Positions 45,702 to 54,130 of a stretch of 64,000 nucleotides of DNA are shown piece after piece. The stretch is taken from positions 15,531-79,530 of the forward strand of contig CALRWV020000012.1 of NCBI GenBank assembly GCA_943371965.1, written 5' to 3'. A program made the translations under genes and the position numbers. Each line of letters opens with the position of its first letter. Position 1 is the first letter of the stretch. Source of the stretch: CALRWV02 sp943371965. Its GTDB lineage: Bacteria; Bacteroidota; JABWAT01. The notes under the pieces were generated by a model. That model saw only the letters and a list, made by a program, of their open reading frames with translations. It was not told where the DNA came from and ran no database searches.

Positions 45702-46358
45702 TCAACTTTCTTTGAATTTATTTCCTTCCAAATAAATTTCGAAATTTATTTCAAGATTTAAATTATTCAATCTCCTGATACTTTCTTTCTCAATTGTTGG
45801 ACCACCAATCATTCCGTTGCCATTGTGAAAATAAAGTACGGCTTGAATATAACCATTAGCCTTTTCAACTAGCAGCCTGATTCCTTCAGTGTCCTGCTCC
45901 AAAAAATCGAGTAACTTTTTCAATTTGTCTTCAAACTCGTCTGGTTCCGGGTTAGGCTGAAATTCCAAAGAACTGAAAGAAATATTTAATTTCCCTTGTT
46001 TTTTTGGATCACCCTTATTCCAACTTTGAGTTGGTGTTAACTTTGTCATTGATTTAAGTTGGAATTCTGAAAGAAGATCAGAAGTAGCGCGGAAGTAAAT
46101 ATTATTGTTTGGTTCGGTGCCAAAGCCTACAACTTCTTTTGTTGATGGGTCTAAATAAACTGCGAAGTAAAATTTCTGATCTTGAACAGGTAAATACGCG
46201 ATAAATAATTTATTAGTCCTCTCTTTATCAATTCTTTCAATTATTGGTTTGTTTCCGACAAAAATGGGATTGTGAATATTAAGATACTGTTGAGTTACAT
46301 CAAGTGTTTGGTCTCGTATTTCATTTTCCACGATTTCAATTATTTGGTTATCTGTCAT
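45702..46358 (-). CDS. Uncharacterised protein, possibly DUF4279-like
   Basis: The 218-aa protein is cytoplasmic by appearance. Its N-terminal half resembles a small alpha/beta domain (FIAYLPVQDQKFYFAVYLDPSTKEVVGF pattern), a kind of fold common in immunity-like proteins. Its C-terminal half has the helix-strand pattern of DUF4279 (KLLDFLEQDTEGIRLLVEKANGYIQAVLYF, then IRRLNNLNLEINFEIYL). The family call is by eye only. It is lower in GC than its neighbours by impression and lies 22 bp after the MOSC gene. No toxin gene is adjacent, so an immunity role is not supported. Confidence 0.55.
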   Translation of the reverse strand: MTDNQIIEIVENEIRDQTLDVTQQYLNIHNPIFVGNKPIIERIDKERTNKLFIAYLPVQDQKFYFAVYLDPSTKEVVGFGTEPNNNIYFRATSDLLSEFQLKSMTKLTPTQSWNKGDPKKQGKLNISFSSLEFQPNPEPDEFEDKLKKLLDFLEQDTEGIRLLVEKANGYIQAVLYFHNGNGMIGGPTIEKESIRRLNNLNLEINFEIYLEGNKFKES

Positions 46359-46380
46359 TTTTTCTCAACTCTATTTTTGA

Positions 46381-46839
46381 TCATATTCCAATCTCATCTC
46401 CAACCCTAACAACTCCATCACTCAAGACATCAGCACGTAAACCGCCACGGTGAATGAGTCCCTTTCGGATTCCTTCTTTGGCTGTCAGTTTTTCGAGATG
46501 ACCACAGGGTTCGCACAACTTCACACCTTTTAAAGTTATGTCACCAACCTTAAATGTTTTTCCAACCAGATGATTCAATGCAATTCCCTGAGTTACAAGG
46601 TTCCGTCTGTGTTCACCGGGTTCAATTGAAATTCCATAATCACGTTCCAATGCCTCAAGTGCTTCCGATTCAATCAGAGTGATATTTCTGCCTTCAGTAG
46701 ATTTTGCAGAAAACGTTCCAGCTTTTGAAAAGTAACGGTCGCCTTCAATTCCCAAACCGGCAGCAACTTCAACAAAACTCATCGATTGCAACGGTTTTGC
46801 TTTTTCAGGAGAAATATAAATGGAAAGAATTATTGCCAT
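46381..46839 (-). CDS. MOSC domain protein
   Basis: The 152-aa protein consists of a single MOSC domain: GIEGDRYF near residues 30-37, RNITLIESEALEALE near 51-65, HRRNLVTQGIALNHLVGKTFKVGDITLKG and the Cys segment CEPCGHLEK near 109-117. MOSC domains bind molybdenum cofactor or transfer sulfur, and the Cys in CEPC is the probable functional residue. It could cooperate with the MoeB-rhodanese protein at 19674 in sulfur or Mo-cofactor chemistry, but the two are far apart. A palindromic repeat lies upstream (46883-46984). Confidence 0.88.
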   Translation of the reverse strand: MAIILSIYISPEKAKPLQSMSFVEVAAGLGIEGDRYFSKAGTFSAKSTEGRNITLIESEALEALERDYGISIEPGEHRRNLVTQGIALNHLVGKTFKVGDITLKGVKLCEPCGHLEKLTAKEGIRKGLIHRGGLRADVLSDGVVRVGDEIGI

Positions 46840-46882
46840 AGAATGTTAATAGAAATTGATTGTGCTATAAAACAAAAAAGTT

Positions 46883-46984
46883 TGTCATGCTGAATGGAAT
46901 GAAGCATCTCAATGCTAATCGGGTTTCAATTTAGCTGATGTGCATTGAGATTCTTCACTCCGCTGTTGCTCGTTCAGAATGACA
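46883..46984. repeat. Palindromic intergenic repeat (REP/MITE-like)
   Basis: The left arm starts TGTCATGCTGAATGGAATGA (46883 onward) and ends TCTCAATG at 46914. The right arm (46943-46984) is its inverse with changes, reading TGTCATTCTGAACGAG and ending TCTCAATG when reversed. Together they can form a stem of about 30 bp around a short loop. Similar TGTCATNCTGAACGAAGTGAAG elements are widespread between genes of Bacteroidota and relatives. Confidence 0.75.
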
Positions 46985-47021
46985 CGCATTATATTCTCTG
47001 CGCCTTAACGGTAAAACGAAT

Positions 47022-47798
47022 TTAACCGATCTGAACCGCTCTCATTGAAATGGATTTGTGTTCATAACCTTCAATCGGGAAAGTTATGTTTTCATCCGCA
47101 TCTGCAAGTCCCAAAATATAAAGCAGCGGATAAAAATGATCCGGAGTTGGAATCGAATATAAAGCTGAATTACCCAACAGTTTGTAATTGGCAAGTTCTG
47201 AAAACCGGCGCTCGGTCATCAGTTTTTTTGAGAGTTCATCAAACTCCACATTCCAGTCAAACGGAACTGCATCTTTGTTGTAAAAATCGGCAGCTCTCAA
47301 ATTATGGACAATATTTCCGCTTCCCAAAACAAGAATATCTTCATCGCGCAGATAGGACAATGCTTTTCCGAGTTGAAGATGATAGTCGCCAGGTTTATTG
47401 TAATCAATGCTGATTTGTAAAGTTGGAATGTCAGCTTTCGGATACATGTGGTGAAGAACAGTCCATGCGCCGTGGTCAAATCCCATTTCAGAATCCGGTT
47501 GGGCAGGAACTGCATTTAAGTGCTGGATAATATTTTCAGCAAGTTCAGAAGAACCGGCTGCAGGATATTTGATCTGATACAATTCTTTTGGAAATCCCGA
47601 AAAATCATAAATGGTTTCCGGTGTGTTTGAAGTTGCAGCATAAGTACCATCAGTTAACCAATGAGCAGAAACAACTACGATTGCTTTTGGTTTTGGAAGG
47701 TCAACTCCGATTTTCTGAAGAGATTTGGTGAATGTGTTATCGGCAATAACATTCATGGGAGAACCATGACCGATAAAGAGTGCGGGAAATTTTTTCAT
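47022..47798 (-). CDS. ygiD: LigB-type extradiol dioxygenase (4,5-DOPA dioxygenase/YgiD family)
   Basis: The 258-aa protein has the family motifs FIGHGSPMNVI near residues 8-18, VVSAHWLTDGTYAA near 42-55, GFDHGAWTVLHHMYP near 106-120, LGSGNIVHNLR near 157-168 and PTPDHFYPLLYILG near 217-230. The histidines of these motifs form the metal site. Family members ring-open catechols such as DOPA; the natural substrate in bacteria is generally unknown. It follows the yceI-CDGSH-marR genes on the same strand after a 105-bp gap holding a repeat. Confidence 0.9.
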   Translation of the reverse strand: MKKFPALFIGHGSPMNVIADNTFTKSLQKIGVDLPKPKAIVVVSAHWLTDGTYAATSNTPETIYDFSGFPKELYQIKYPAAGSSELAENIIQHLNAVPAQPDSEMGFDHGAWTVLHHMYPKADIPTLQISIDYNKPGDYHLQLGKALSYLRDEDILVLGSGNIVHNLRAADFYNKDAVPFDWNVEFDELSKKLMTERRFSELANYKLLGNSALYSIPTPDHFYPLLYILGLADADENITFPIEGYEHKSISMRAVQIG

Positions 47799-47825
47799 GA
47801 TTGGTGGTTTCTGTTAGGTCGGCTC

Positions 47826-47890
47826 TGTCATTGTGAATGTACTCATGAAGCAATCTCAATATTCATAAATACAGTCCCGATTCATCGGGA
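47826..47890. repeat. Degenerate half copy of the palindromic repeat
   Basis: TGTCATTGTGAATGTACTCA (47826 onward) continuing with TGAAGCAATCTCA resembles one arm of the element at 46883. It is followed by a short hairpin, TCCCGAT-TC-ATCGGGA (47875-47890). The stretch fills the gap between the marR and dioxygenase genes. Confidence 0.5.
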
Positions 47891-47903
47891 GACAAAAACA
47901 AAT

Positions 47904-48359
47904 TCAGTAATTTCTGATTTTATCGAGCAAATCATTCAACTGTTTTGCTTCGTCTTCAGAGATTCCTTTAATAATTTCGTCCTGTTTTTTACTGTTGATA
48001 TCAATTTCAGCAAGGACAGAAAGTCCTTTTTCAGAAATAAAAATATTGACAGCTCTTCTGTCGTCAGGACAGGTATGGCGTTCAACCAATTCCTTTGCTA
48101 ATAAGCGGTCAATCATTCTTGAAACATCGGAGTTTTTGTCAATCATCCGGTCTTTCAGCAAATTGACGGATGCAGGATTTGGCTGCTGTCCTCTCAGAAT
48201 CCGCAAAATATTATATTGCTGCTGTGAAATTCCGTAAGGCTTGAGAAAGGATTGAAACTGATCGGAAAGCCAGTTGGAAGTGAAGGATAGATTGACTGAA
48301 ACCCGTTCGTATTCGTTGCGGAATTTCTTGGTTTGCTTGATTGCTTCTTCAATATTCAT
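47904..48359 (-). CDS. MarR family transcriptional regulator
   Basis: The 151-aa protein is a winged-helix MarR regulator. Helix 1 and dimer parts lie at the ends, the recognition region is QQQYNILRILRGQ followed by LLKDRMIDKNSDVSRMIDRLLAKELVERH, and the wing is TCPDDRRAVNIFISEKG. It is the third gene of the yceI-CDGSH-marR unit. Because that unit begins with two tandem palindromes over its promoter (49262-49289), negative autoregulation is the simplest reading. The ligand is unknown. Confidence 0.92.
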   Translation of the reverse strand: MNIEEAIKQTKKFRNEYERVSVNLSFTSNWLSDQFQSFLKPYGISQQQYNILRILRGQQPNPASVNLLKDRMIDKNSDVSRMIDRLLAKELVERHTCPDDRRAVNIFISEKGLSVLAEIDINSKKQDEIIKGISEDEAKQLNDLLDKIRNY

Positions 48360-48407
48360 AGAGTCAGAAAAACCGATGGCAGTTTTGAAACCACCACCGG
48401 CAGATAA

Positions 48408-48602
48408 TTAAAGTGTTACTTCAGTTCTTGTACCATTTTCGTAACGGTACATGATTCCAGCTGCTTCGTCTTTGGTTTGTTTGTGTGAACCATCGCAGAA
48501 AGGTTGGTTTGCTGAAAGACCGCACATGCAAATGTACTTATCTTCTATACCAACTGTTACTTTTAATGGTGCTTGTTCTGATTTTACAACTAATCTTGAC
48601 AT
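48408..48602 (-). CDS. CDGSH iron-sulfur domain protein
   Basis: The 64-aa protein carries the [2Fe-2S]-binding CDGSH motif as CMCGLSANQPFCDGSHK near residues 27-43. The ligands are three Cys and the final His. Such small proteins are thought to act in redox or Fe-S handling. It lies 21 bp after yceI and 48 bp before marR, in one likely operon. Confidence 0.92.
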   Translation of the reverse strand: MSRLVVKSEQAPLKVTVGIEDKYICMCGLSANQPFCDGSHKQTKDEAAGIMYRYENGTRTEVTL

Positions 48603-48623
48603 TTTTCAAATTCTTTCTTTTAA

Positions 48624-49232
48624 TTATTTCTTAGCTTCTGTTTTATTGTCCAATTCGATGTTCAGTTGGATGGTAACTGTCTTATCAACAATTGCTCCAG
48701 CTTCAACCATTTTATTCCAGTTCAAACCGAAATCGAAACGGTTAATTTCAGTTGAAGCTTTAAATCCTGCTTTTTTGCTGCCATCAGGAAGCGTGATAAT
48801 TCCACCAATAGTTGCGTCTAGAACAACAGTTTTGGTAACTCCTTTAATGGTTAAGTCGCCGGTAACTTTATATTTTTTATCAGTTACTTTTTCAAATGAG
48901 GTGCTTTTAAAGGTAGCATCGGCAAATTTTTCAGCGCCAAAGAAATCATCTGATTTCAGGTGACCATCACGGTAATCATTATCGGTGTTAACACTTGCAG
49001 TTTTGATGTTGACATCAATTTTTGCACCTGAAAAATCGTCGCCATTGGTAACAATTGAACCCGAGAAATCTTTGAATCTGCCGGAAACTTCACTTACAAC
49101 CATGTGGGTTACAGTGAATCCAACATTAGTGTGTGTTTTATCGATGGTCCATGTTGTTTGAGCTGATGCTGAACCAGCAAAGACCATAATTACCACAGTT
49201 AGAAGAAATTGAATCATTTTTTTCATTGACAT
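48624..49232 (-). CDS. YceI family periplasmic lipocalin-like protein
   Basis: The 202-aa protein has a signal peptide ending SASAQ and then a YceI domain: TWTIDKTHTNVGFTVTHM near residues 27-44, VSGRFKDFSGSI, RDGHLKSDDFFGAEKFADATFKS and GDLTIKGVTKTVVLDATI. The fold binds polyisoprenoid chains in characterised relatives. It is the first gene of a unit with a CDGSH protein and a MarR regulator. ATG at 49232 has AAAGG about 5 nt upstream; an ATG two codons later is also possible. Confidence 0.93.
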   Translation of the reverse strand: MSMKKMIQFLLTVVIMVFAGSASAQTTWTIDKTHTNVGFTVTHMVVSEVSGRFKDFSGSIVTNGDDFSGAKIDVNIKTASVNTDNDYRDGHLKSDDFFGAEKFADATFKSTSFEKVTDKKYKVTGDLTIKGVTKTVVLDATIGGIITLPDGSKKAGFKASTEINRFDFGLNWNKMVEAGAIVDKTVTIQLNIELDNKTEAKK

Positions 49233-49255
49233 TTTCCTTTATTTTTTTGACAAGA

Positions 49256-49289
49256 CAAATGTATGTTAAAACATATAATGTTGCAACAT
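49256..49289 (-). promoter_or_regulatory. yceI promoter with two overlapping MarR-type operators
   Basis: On the minus strand TTG (plus 49284-49286) is followed after exactly 20 nt by TACATTTG (plus 49256-49263), a perfect Bacteroidota promoter. Two palindromes overlie it. TATGTT-AA-AACATA (49262-49275) lies in the spacer and touches the -7 box. The perfect ATGTTGCAACAT (49278-49289) covers the -33 box. The centres are 15 bp apart. Binding of the MarR protein from the same unit would block the promoter. Confidence 0.65.
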
Positions 49290-49403
49290 ATAAATAAATA
49301 AATTAAAGGGAATTAATAGGGATTCAAGATTAGGTTGATTGAGATTATTGGAATGCTGGGCTTAATGCCAAAATCCATTATCACAATTCTGACTAAAGGA
49401 AAC

Positions 49404-50012
49404 TTAAAGAAGAACACTCACAATAAACATAGCAGCACCTGAAAATGTGGGAATGGTAAGATTGTCATCTGAAGGAATCGGCAGCAGTTCAACTACGGTA
49501 GCAACAAAAGCACCAACCAGTTTAATCTGCCAGGTAAGATCGGTAATGAAAAGTGATACTATCAAAGAAGAAAGAAAAAAGGCTAAACTTCCTTCCCAGG
49601 TTTTGGGAAGATCAAAAACTTTATTTCTTCCGATTGATTTTCCAACAAGAGCTGCACATGCATCACCTATAATCAGCATGGCAAATGCATAAACTGCAAT
49701 TGGTTTCGGGAAAAATAAAATTGTAAGTACCGCAGCAATCAGAACATAAGTTGCGCCGGAAAGATTTTTCGCCTTCTCATCAACTTCATGCGGACGCATC
49801 ATGAATCCGAAAATGGAATCGAAGGTGGTTTTCAGTTTTCCTTCAACAAAACGCATCTTATCTATTGTAAAGGAAATGATGGCAGCCGGAATGAGTAAAA
49901 ACAACATGGTATGCTGATCAAGCCACAATCCATAAAAAATCGGGATTTGCAGCGAAAAAACGTGAATTGCTTTACGGTAAAGTTCCGTCTTATAAGATTC
50001 ACTGATTACCAT
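49404..50012 (-). CDS. Polyprenol/diacylglycerol kinase-like (SEC59/DGK1 family) membrane protein
   Basis: The 202-aa protein has about six membrane helices. It carries the motifs ELYRKAIHVFSLQIP near the start and IGDACAALVGKSIGRNKVFDLPKTWEGSLAFFLSS near 110-150. It also has a late VVELLPIPSDDNLTIP segment. These match the CTP-dependent dolichol/phytol/diacylglycerol kinase group, which resembles CDP-diglyceride synthetase. The substrate is unknown. I chose the ATG at 50012, 4 nt after the ftsH stop codon; a TTG at 50051 would overlap ftsH. It is the last gene of the tilS-hpt-ftsH operon. Confidence 0.82.
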   Translation of the reverse strand: MVISESYKTELYRKAIHVFSLQIPIFYGLWLDQHTMLFLLIPAAIISFTIDKMRFVEGKLKTTFDSIFGFMMRPHEVDEKAKNLSGATYVLIAAVLTILFFPKPIAVYAFAMLIIGDACAALVGKSIGRNKVFDLPKTWEGSLAFFLSSLIVSLFITDLTWQIKLVGAFVATVVELLPIPSDDNLTIPTFSGAAMFIVSVLL

Positions 50013-50016
50013 AAAT

Positions 50017-51942
50017 TCAGTTCCCTTTTTTTTCTTTGATAATCTGATCAATTTCTTCGCCGGTCAGAGTTTCTTTTTGAAGCAGCAGTTCGCTGACCGC
50101 ATGAAGAATTTCAATATTATCTATCAGGATTTGTTCCGCATGTTTTTCACAGTCAGTAATGATCTTTTTCACTTCCTGATCAATTTCGATGGCCGTTTTT
50201 TCAGAATAATTCTGCTTTCTTCCATAATCACGTCCCAAAAATACTTCTTCGTCCTTGCTTCCGTAAGAAACAGGACCCAACAAATCACTCATTCCATATT
50301 CACAGATCATTTTTTTTGCAATTGCAGTTGCCTGTTCAATATCGTTTGACGCACCTGTAGAATAATCTTTGAAAATAACTTTCTCAGCCATTCTTCCACC
50401 CAAAGCATAGGTAATTCTTCCAATCAGATCAGCTTTGGTGTAGGAATATTTGTCTTCTGAAGGAAGGTAAGTTGTTACGCCCAACGCACGACCTCTCGGA
50501 ATAACCGTTACTTTATGAACCGGATCAGTATTGGGAATAAATTTGGCTACCAAAGCATGTCCCGTCTCGTGGTAGGCAGTGTTCCGTTTTTCCTTGTCGC
50601 TCATGACCATGTTTTTGCGTTCAACACCGGTCAAGATTTTATCTTTTGCTTTATCAAAATCCAACATCGTAATTTCTGATGCACCCCGACGTGCGGCAAG
50701 TAAAGCTGCTTCATTTACCAAATTAGCCAAATCGGCACCTGACATTCCTGGTGTTACTTTCGCCAGAATTTCAATATCAACATCTTTTGCTAACGGAGTT
50801 TTTCTGGTATGAACACGCAGAATTCCTTCACGTCCTCTAACATCCGGACGGTCAACAACAATCTGCCGGTCAAATCTTCCTGGACGCAGAAGTGCAGTAT
50901 CCAAAATATCGGGACGGTTGGTTGCTGCAATCAGAATGACGTTGGTACGTTCATCAAATCCATCCATTTCAACCAACAGCGCATTCAAAGTCTGTTCTCG
51001 TTCATCATGACCACCGCCAAAACCGGCACCACGCTGACGGCCAACAGCATCCAACTCATCAATAAAAATTATGCACGGAGAATTTTTCTTTCCCTGTTCA
51101 AAAATATCTCGGACTCGGCTTGCACCAACACCGACAAACATCTCAACAAAGTCAGCACCGCTCAAAGAAAAAAATGGAACTCCTGCTTCACCCGCAACTG
51201 CTTTTGCCAGTAAAGTTTTCCCGGTTCCCGGAGGGCCTAACAATAAAACTCCTTTTGGAATTTTTCCGCCCAGCTTCTGGAATTTTTCGGGTTCTTTTAA
51301 AAATTCAACAACTTCCTGAAGTTCTTCTTTTGCTTCATCACAACCGGCAACATCACCGAAAGTTACCTTTGGTTCGCCTTCAAGCTGCATTTTGGCTTTG
51401 CTTTTTCCAAAATTGAAAACATTTTTTTCTTTCGGATTTGCATTGTTCTGCATTCTGCGCATGAAGAAAATATAAACGCCGATCAGTAAAATCCAGGGGA
51501 GCATATTCAGGAAAACTGACAGCCAATCAATTCCCAGTTTACCCATTGTTACACGGATTCCCTTTGAGGAAAGTGTTGCGGCATCAATTGTGGTGAATGA
51601 AGGAAGCAGGGTTTGAAAATTATCGAGTTTTCTTTCCCTTCCATCAACAAATTGAATGGTTTCTTCACGGACAGTTTTTCCGTAAAGAAGTACAGAGCCT
51701 GATTCCTGAGGAACAACAATAACTTCCATCACTATATTCAATTCCAGCAAACGCTGAAATTCATTATAGGTAATTTCAGGCTGGTTGAAATTATCACCAC
51801 GAATCATCCGTTGAGCAACAAGCAGTCCAACAACAGCAATCACTCCAATTGCAATTACAATAATTGATCTTCTGAAACTCTGATTTTCCTGCGGACCTTT
51901 TTCATTCGGATTTGGTGTTTGTCCGGGTTTTTGGGTTGCCAT
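50017..51942 (-). CDS. ftsH: ATP-dependent zinc metalloprotease FtsH
   Basis: The 641-aa protein has an N-terminal membrane helix (about 27-45), a periplasmic domain and a second helix (about 137-155). An AAA domain follows with Walker A GPPGTGKT, Walker B IIFIDELDAVG and the second-region LLRPGRFDRQI. The zinc protease site is TAYHETGHALVA. FtsH degrades misassembled membrane proteins and selected cytosolic regulators. It lies 3 bp after hpt and 4 bp before the polyprenol-kinase-like gene, in the common tilS-hpt-ftsH order. Confidence 0.98.
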   Translation of the reverse strand: MATQKPGQTPNPNEKGPQENQSFRRSIIVIAIGVIAVVGLLVAQRMIRGDNFNQPEITYNEFQRLLELNIVMEVIVVPQESGSVLLYGKTVREETIQFVDGRERKLDNFQTLLPSFTTIDAATLSSKGIRVTMGKLGIDWLSVFLNMLPWILLIGVYIFFMRRMQNNANPKEKNVFNFGKSKAKMQLEGEPKVTFGDVAGCDEAKEELQEVVEFLKEPEKFQKLGGKIPKGVLLLGPPGTGKTLLAKAVAGEAGVPFFSLSGADFVEMFVGVGASRVRDIFEQGKKNSPCIIFIDELDAVGRQRGAGFGGGHDEREQTLNALLVEMDGFDERTNVILIAATNRPDILDTALLRPGRFDRQIVVDRPDVRGREGILRVHTRKTPLAKDVDIEILAKVTPGMSGADLANLVNEAALLAARRGASEITMLDFDKAKDKILTGVERKNMVMSDKEKRNTAYHETGHALVAKFIPNTDPVHKVTVIPRGRALGVTTYLPSEDKYSYTKADLIGRITYALGGRMAEKVIFKDYSTGASNDIEQATAIAKKMICEYGMSDLLGPVSYGSKDEEVFLGRDYGRKQNYSEKTAIEIDQEVKKIITDCEKHAEQILIDNIEILHAVSELLLQKETLTGEEIDQIIKEKKGN

Positions 51943-51945
51943 AAA

Positions 51946-52497
51946 TTAATCTTTCTGATCAGGGCTTAATACATAAATATCTTTCAGATTACGGGCTTTT
52001 TGAGCGTAATCCAAACCATAACCAATAACGAATTCCTTTGAAATTTCGAAGGCAATGTAATCAATCGGGAAGTCTACTTTTGCAACATCCTTTTTGTGAA
52101 GGAACGCAGCCACTTTCAATGATGCAGGATTGTGGCTTAGAAATAAATTCCGTACAAAGGAGATGGATAGACCGGAATCAATGACATCTTCTACAATAAT
52201 AACATGTCTTCCTTCGATTTTTGCACTGAAATCTTTTACAAGATTTACATTCCCGGAACTGATCTTGGAATCGCCGTAACTGGAAAGCTTAACAAAATCC
52301 ATTTCGCATTCACCGTAATATTCGCGCATGACATCTGCAAGAAAAATATAAGCCCCGTTCAGTACGCCAATGAAAATCGGGGTAGTATGTTTGTGTTCAT
52401 CATAAATTTTTTTTCCCAGTTCGACGATGCGTTTTTTTATTTGTTCTTCAGTAATCATTCTGTCGAACCACTCGCCGTTTACTTTAACACGTTTCAT
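51946..52497 (-). CDS. hpt: Hypoxanthine phosphoribosyltransferase
   Basis: The 183-aa purine-salvage enzyme converts hypoxanthine (and often guanine) plus PRPP to the nucleotide. The PRPP-binding motif HVIIVEDVIDSGLSISF is near residues 98-114. FVKLSSYGDSK near 69-79 and the C-terminal IDYIAFEIS, VIGYGLDYAQKARNL segments complete the family pattern. Its start overlaps the tilS stop by 4 bp and ftsH begins 3 bp after it. Confidence 0.96.
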   Translation of the reverse strand: MKRVKVNGEWFDRMITEEQIKKRIVELGKKIYDEHKHTTPIFIGVLNGAYIFLADVMREYYGECEMDFVKLSSYGDSKISSGNVNLVKDFSAKIEGRHVIIVEDVIDSGLSISFVRNLFLSHNPASLKVAAFLHKKDVAKVDFPIDYIAFEISKEFVIGYGLDYAQKARNLKDIYVLSPDQKD

Positions 52498-53819
52498 ACA
52501 CCCTCTAGTTCAAGTTTAATAAATTGAGAAGTTTCTTTGGTAATTTTTATTTTGTCGCTGATTTCGATTCCGTAAACCCAGATAATATTTTCCCCTTTGT
52601 CAGTAATTAAAGGGATGGTTTTTTTCCGGTGAAGTTCAATTTTCCGGTTGATAAAAAAATCGCTGAGTTTGATTTCCTGCTTCAGACCCAAAGGTTGAAA
52701 TCTGTCACCGTTTTTCCAGAATCGGACAGACAAAGGAAATTGAATTTTATCCCGATCACCTGTGATAATTTTGTTTCCACCTGAAATCTTTTTTGGTTTT
52801 TCCGTTTTTGCAGTCAAAACTCTGAATTCAGATTTTTTCTTTTCCTTTTTTTTGGATTTAGGACTGCTTACCCTAATTCCGCTTACAAGTTTCCTGACAG
52901 AAATATTTTTGGAAACGGGGAAGGATTTTCCTCTTTCTGCCGATTTCGAAAAAATATAAATCTTTTCTGCTAACGGAAAACCTATTGTTAGTTTAAAACG
53001 GTCTTCAAAAAACAGCTTCAGAAACAGGATTTCAAGAAATTCAAAATAAGGCTGGTGTTTCCCAAATTCAATTTCAAACCCGTTTTCGGCCAGTTTAACC
53101 ATGTTTTCTTTTTCGGACTGATAAAATTCATCTGCGTTCCTGTTTAGAAGTGAGGATTGCTGTGATAAATTTTCAAGTGAAGAAGTTAAACGGTTTCCAA
53201 ATTGGGTTTTCAGTTCTGGAATCAGATGATGACGAAGCCGATTCCGCTCATAATTATCTGAATTGTTGGATGAATCCTCAAGAAATTTGATTTTATGACG
53301 TTTGGAGTAACTTAAAATGTCTTCTTTTTGAATGGAAAGCAGAGGTTTGAACCAGATTTTTTCAAGTTCAGACATTGCAGAAATGTTTGTTAACGAAGCT
53401 CCCTTTAAGATTCGTTGAAGCTGGGTTTCAATCTGATCATCAAGATGATGGGCGGTTGAAATAAAATCATAATCAAATTTTTGGGCGATTTTCAGTAGGC
53501 GTTTTTTTCGTTCAATTCTGGCGTTTTCCTGAAAATTCCCGGTTTTGGGTTTCGTATGCCATGTTTCGTAATGAAGAAGAATCTGATGTTTTGAACAATA
53601 GGAATCAATCAGATCGGCTTCCTTCTCATTTTCAACGGGTCTGGTTTGATGATTGAAATGAAAAACACCGATTTTTCGTCCCGATTTTCTGAAAAGATCG
53701 AGCAAAACCATACTGTCAACACCACCGCTTACGGAAATAAGAAAAGTTGAAGAATCTTTGAGAGAATTGGAAAGAAATGAGTTTTCGAAGGTTTGAGGCA
53801 GGTTATTTTTTGATTTCAT
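52494..53819 (-). CDS. tilS: tRNA(Ile)-lysidine synthase
   Basis: The 441-aa PP-loop ATPase has the motif LISVSGGVDSMVLLDLF near residues 25-41. The HHLDDQIETQLQRILKGAS segment and the C-terminal KNGDRFQPLG domain mark TilS. It converts C34 of the CAU anticodon of tRNA-Ile2 to lysidine so that it reads AUA. I chose the ATG at 53819; a start further upstream would run through the terminator and the tRNA gene at 53917-53990. That tRNA has a CAU anticodon, so substrate and enzyme may be neighbours. Confidence 0.93.
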   Translation of the reverse strand: MKSKNNLPQTFENSFLSNSLKDSSTFLISVSGGVDSMVLLDLFRKSGRKIGVFHFNHQTRPVENEKEADLIDSYCSKHQILLHYETWHTKPKTGNFQENARIERKKRLLKIAQKFDYDFISTAHHLDDQIETQLQRILKGASLTNISAMSELEKIWFKPLLSIQKEDILSYSKRHKIKFLEDSSNNSDNYERNRLRHHLIPELKTQFGNRLTSSLENLSQQSSLLNRNADEFYQSEKENMVKLAENGFEIEFGKHQPYFEFLEILFLKLFFEDRFKLTIGFPLAEKIYIFSKSAERGKSFPVSKNISVRKLVSGIRVSSPKSKKKEKKKSEFRVLTAKTEKPKKISGGNKIITGDRDKIQFPLSVRFWKNGDRFQPLGLKQEIKLSDFFINRKIELHRKKTIPLITDKGENIIWVYGIEISDKIKITKETSQFIKLELEGV

Positions 53820-53890
53820 CGAAAATGATTTCCTAATAAATCCGCTTAAGAAAACGGAATTCAAAAATAACCTTTCAGGCTGAAACAAAA

Positions 53891-53910
53891 AATCCGGCAT
53901 GAACCGGATT
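53891..53910 (-). terminator. Intrinsic terminator after the tRNA pair
   Basis: Stem AATCCGG (53891-53897) and CCGGATT (53904-53910) with a 6-nt loop is followed on the minus strand by a T-run (plus A-run 53887-53892). It ends the tRNA transcript before tilS. Confidence 0.75.
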
Positions 53911-53916
53911 TTGAAG

Positions 53917-53990
53917 TACCGAAGGAGGGACTTGAACCCCCGACACATGGATTATGATTCCATTGCTCTAACCAACTGAGCTACTTCGGC
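53917..53990 (-). tRNA. tRNA with CAU anticodon (elongator Met or Ile2)
   Basis: The 74-nt cloverleaf is complete. The acceptor stem GCCGAAG pairs with CTTCGGT (a G1-U72 wobble), the D arm is GCTC/GAGC, the anticodon stem ATGGA/TCCAT frames the loop ATCATAA with anticodon CAT, the variable loop is GTGTC, and the T arm contains TTCAAGT. The discriminator is A and CCA is not encoded. It lacks initiator features, so it is either elongator Met or the Ile2 substrate of TilS, which is encoded just downstream. I cannot decide between them. Confidence 0.93.
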
Positions 53991-54043
53991 ATAAAACAAA
54001 AAAGGAACTCACTTATGATGAATTCCAATTGTTGTTTTTTTAG

Positions 54044-54116
<73 letters not shown>

Positions 54117-54130
54117 ATATAATGGGACTG

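Noticed and set aside
45702..46358. Immunity protein of a contact-dependent toxin system
   Set aside because: The C-terminal DUF4279-like pattern is sometimes found near toxins, but no toxin or secretion gene is adjacent.
47045..47413. Plus-strand 122-codon open frame inside the dioxygenase gene
   Set aside because: It is antisense to a clear LigB-type enzyme and shows no sensible protein pattern.
46883..47890. Possible CRISPR array from repeated intergenic motifs
   Set aside because: Only one palindromic element and one decayed arm are present, with no regular spacer units and no cas genes.
53820..53948. Upstream extension of tilS by 43 codons
   Set aside because: It would read through the terminator at 53891-53910 and into the tRNA gene; the PP-loop is placed normally from the ATG at 53819.
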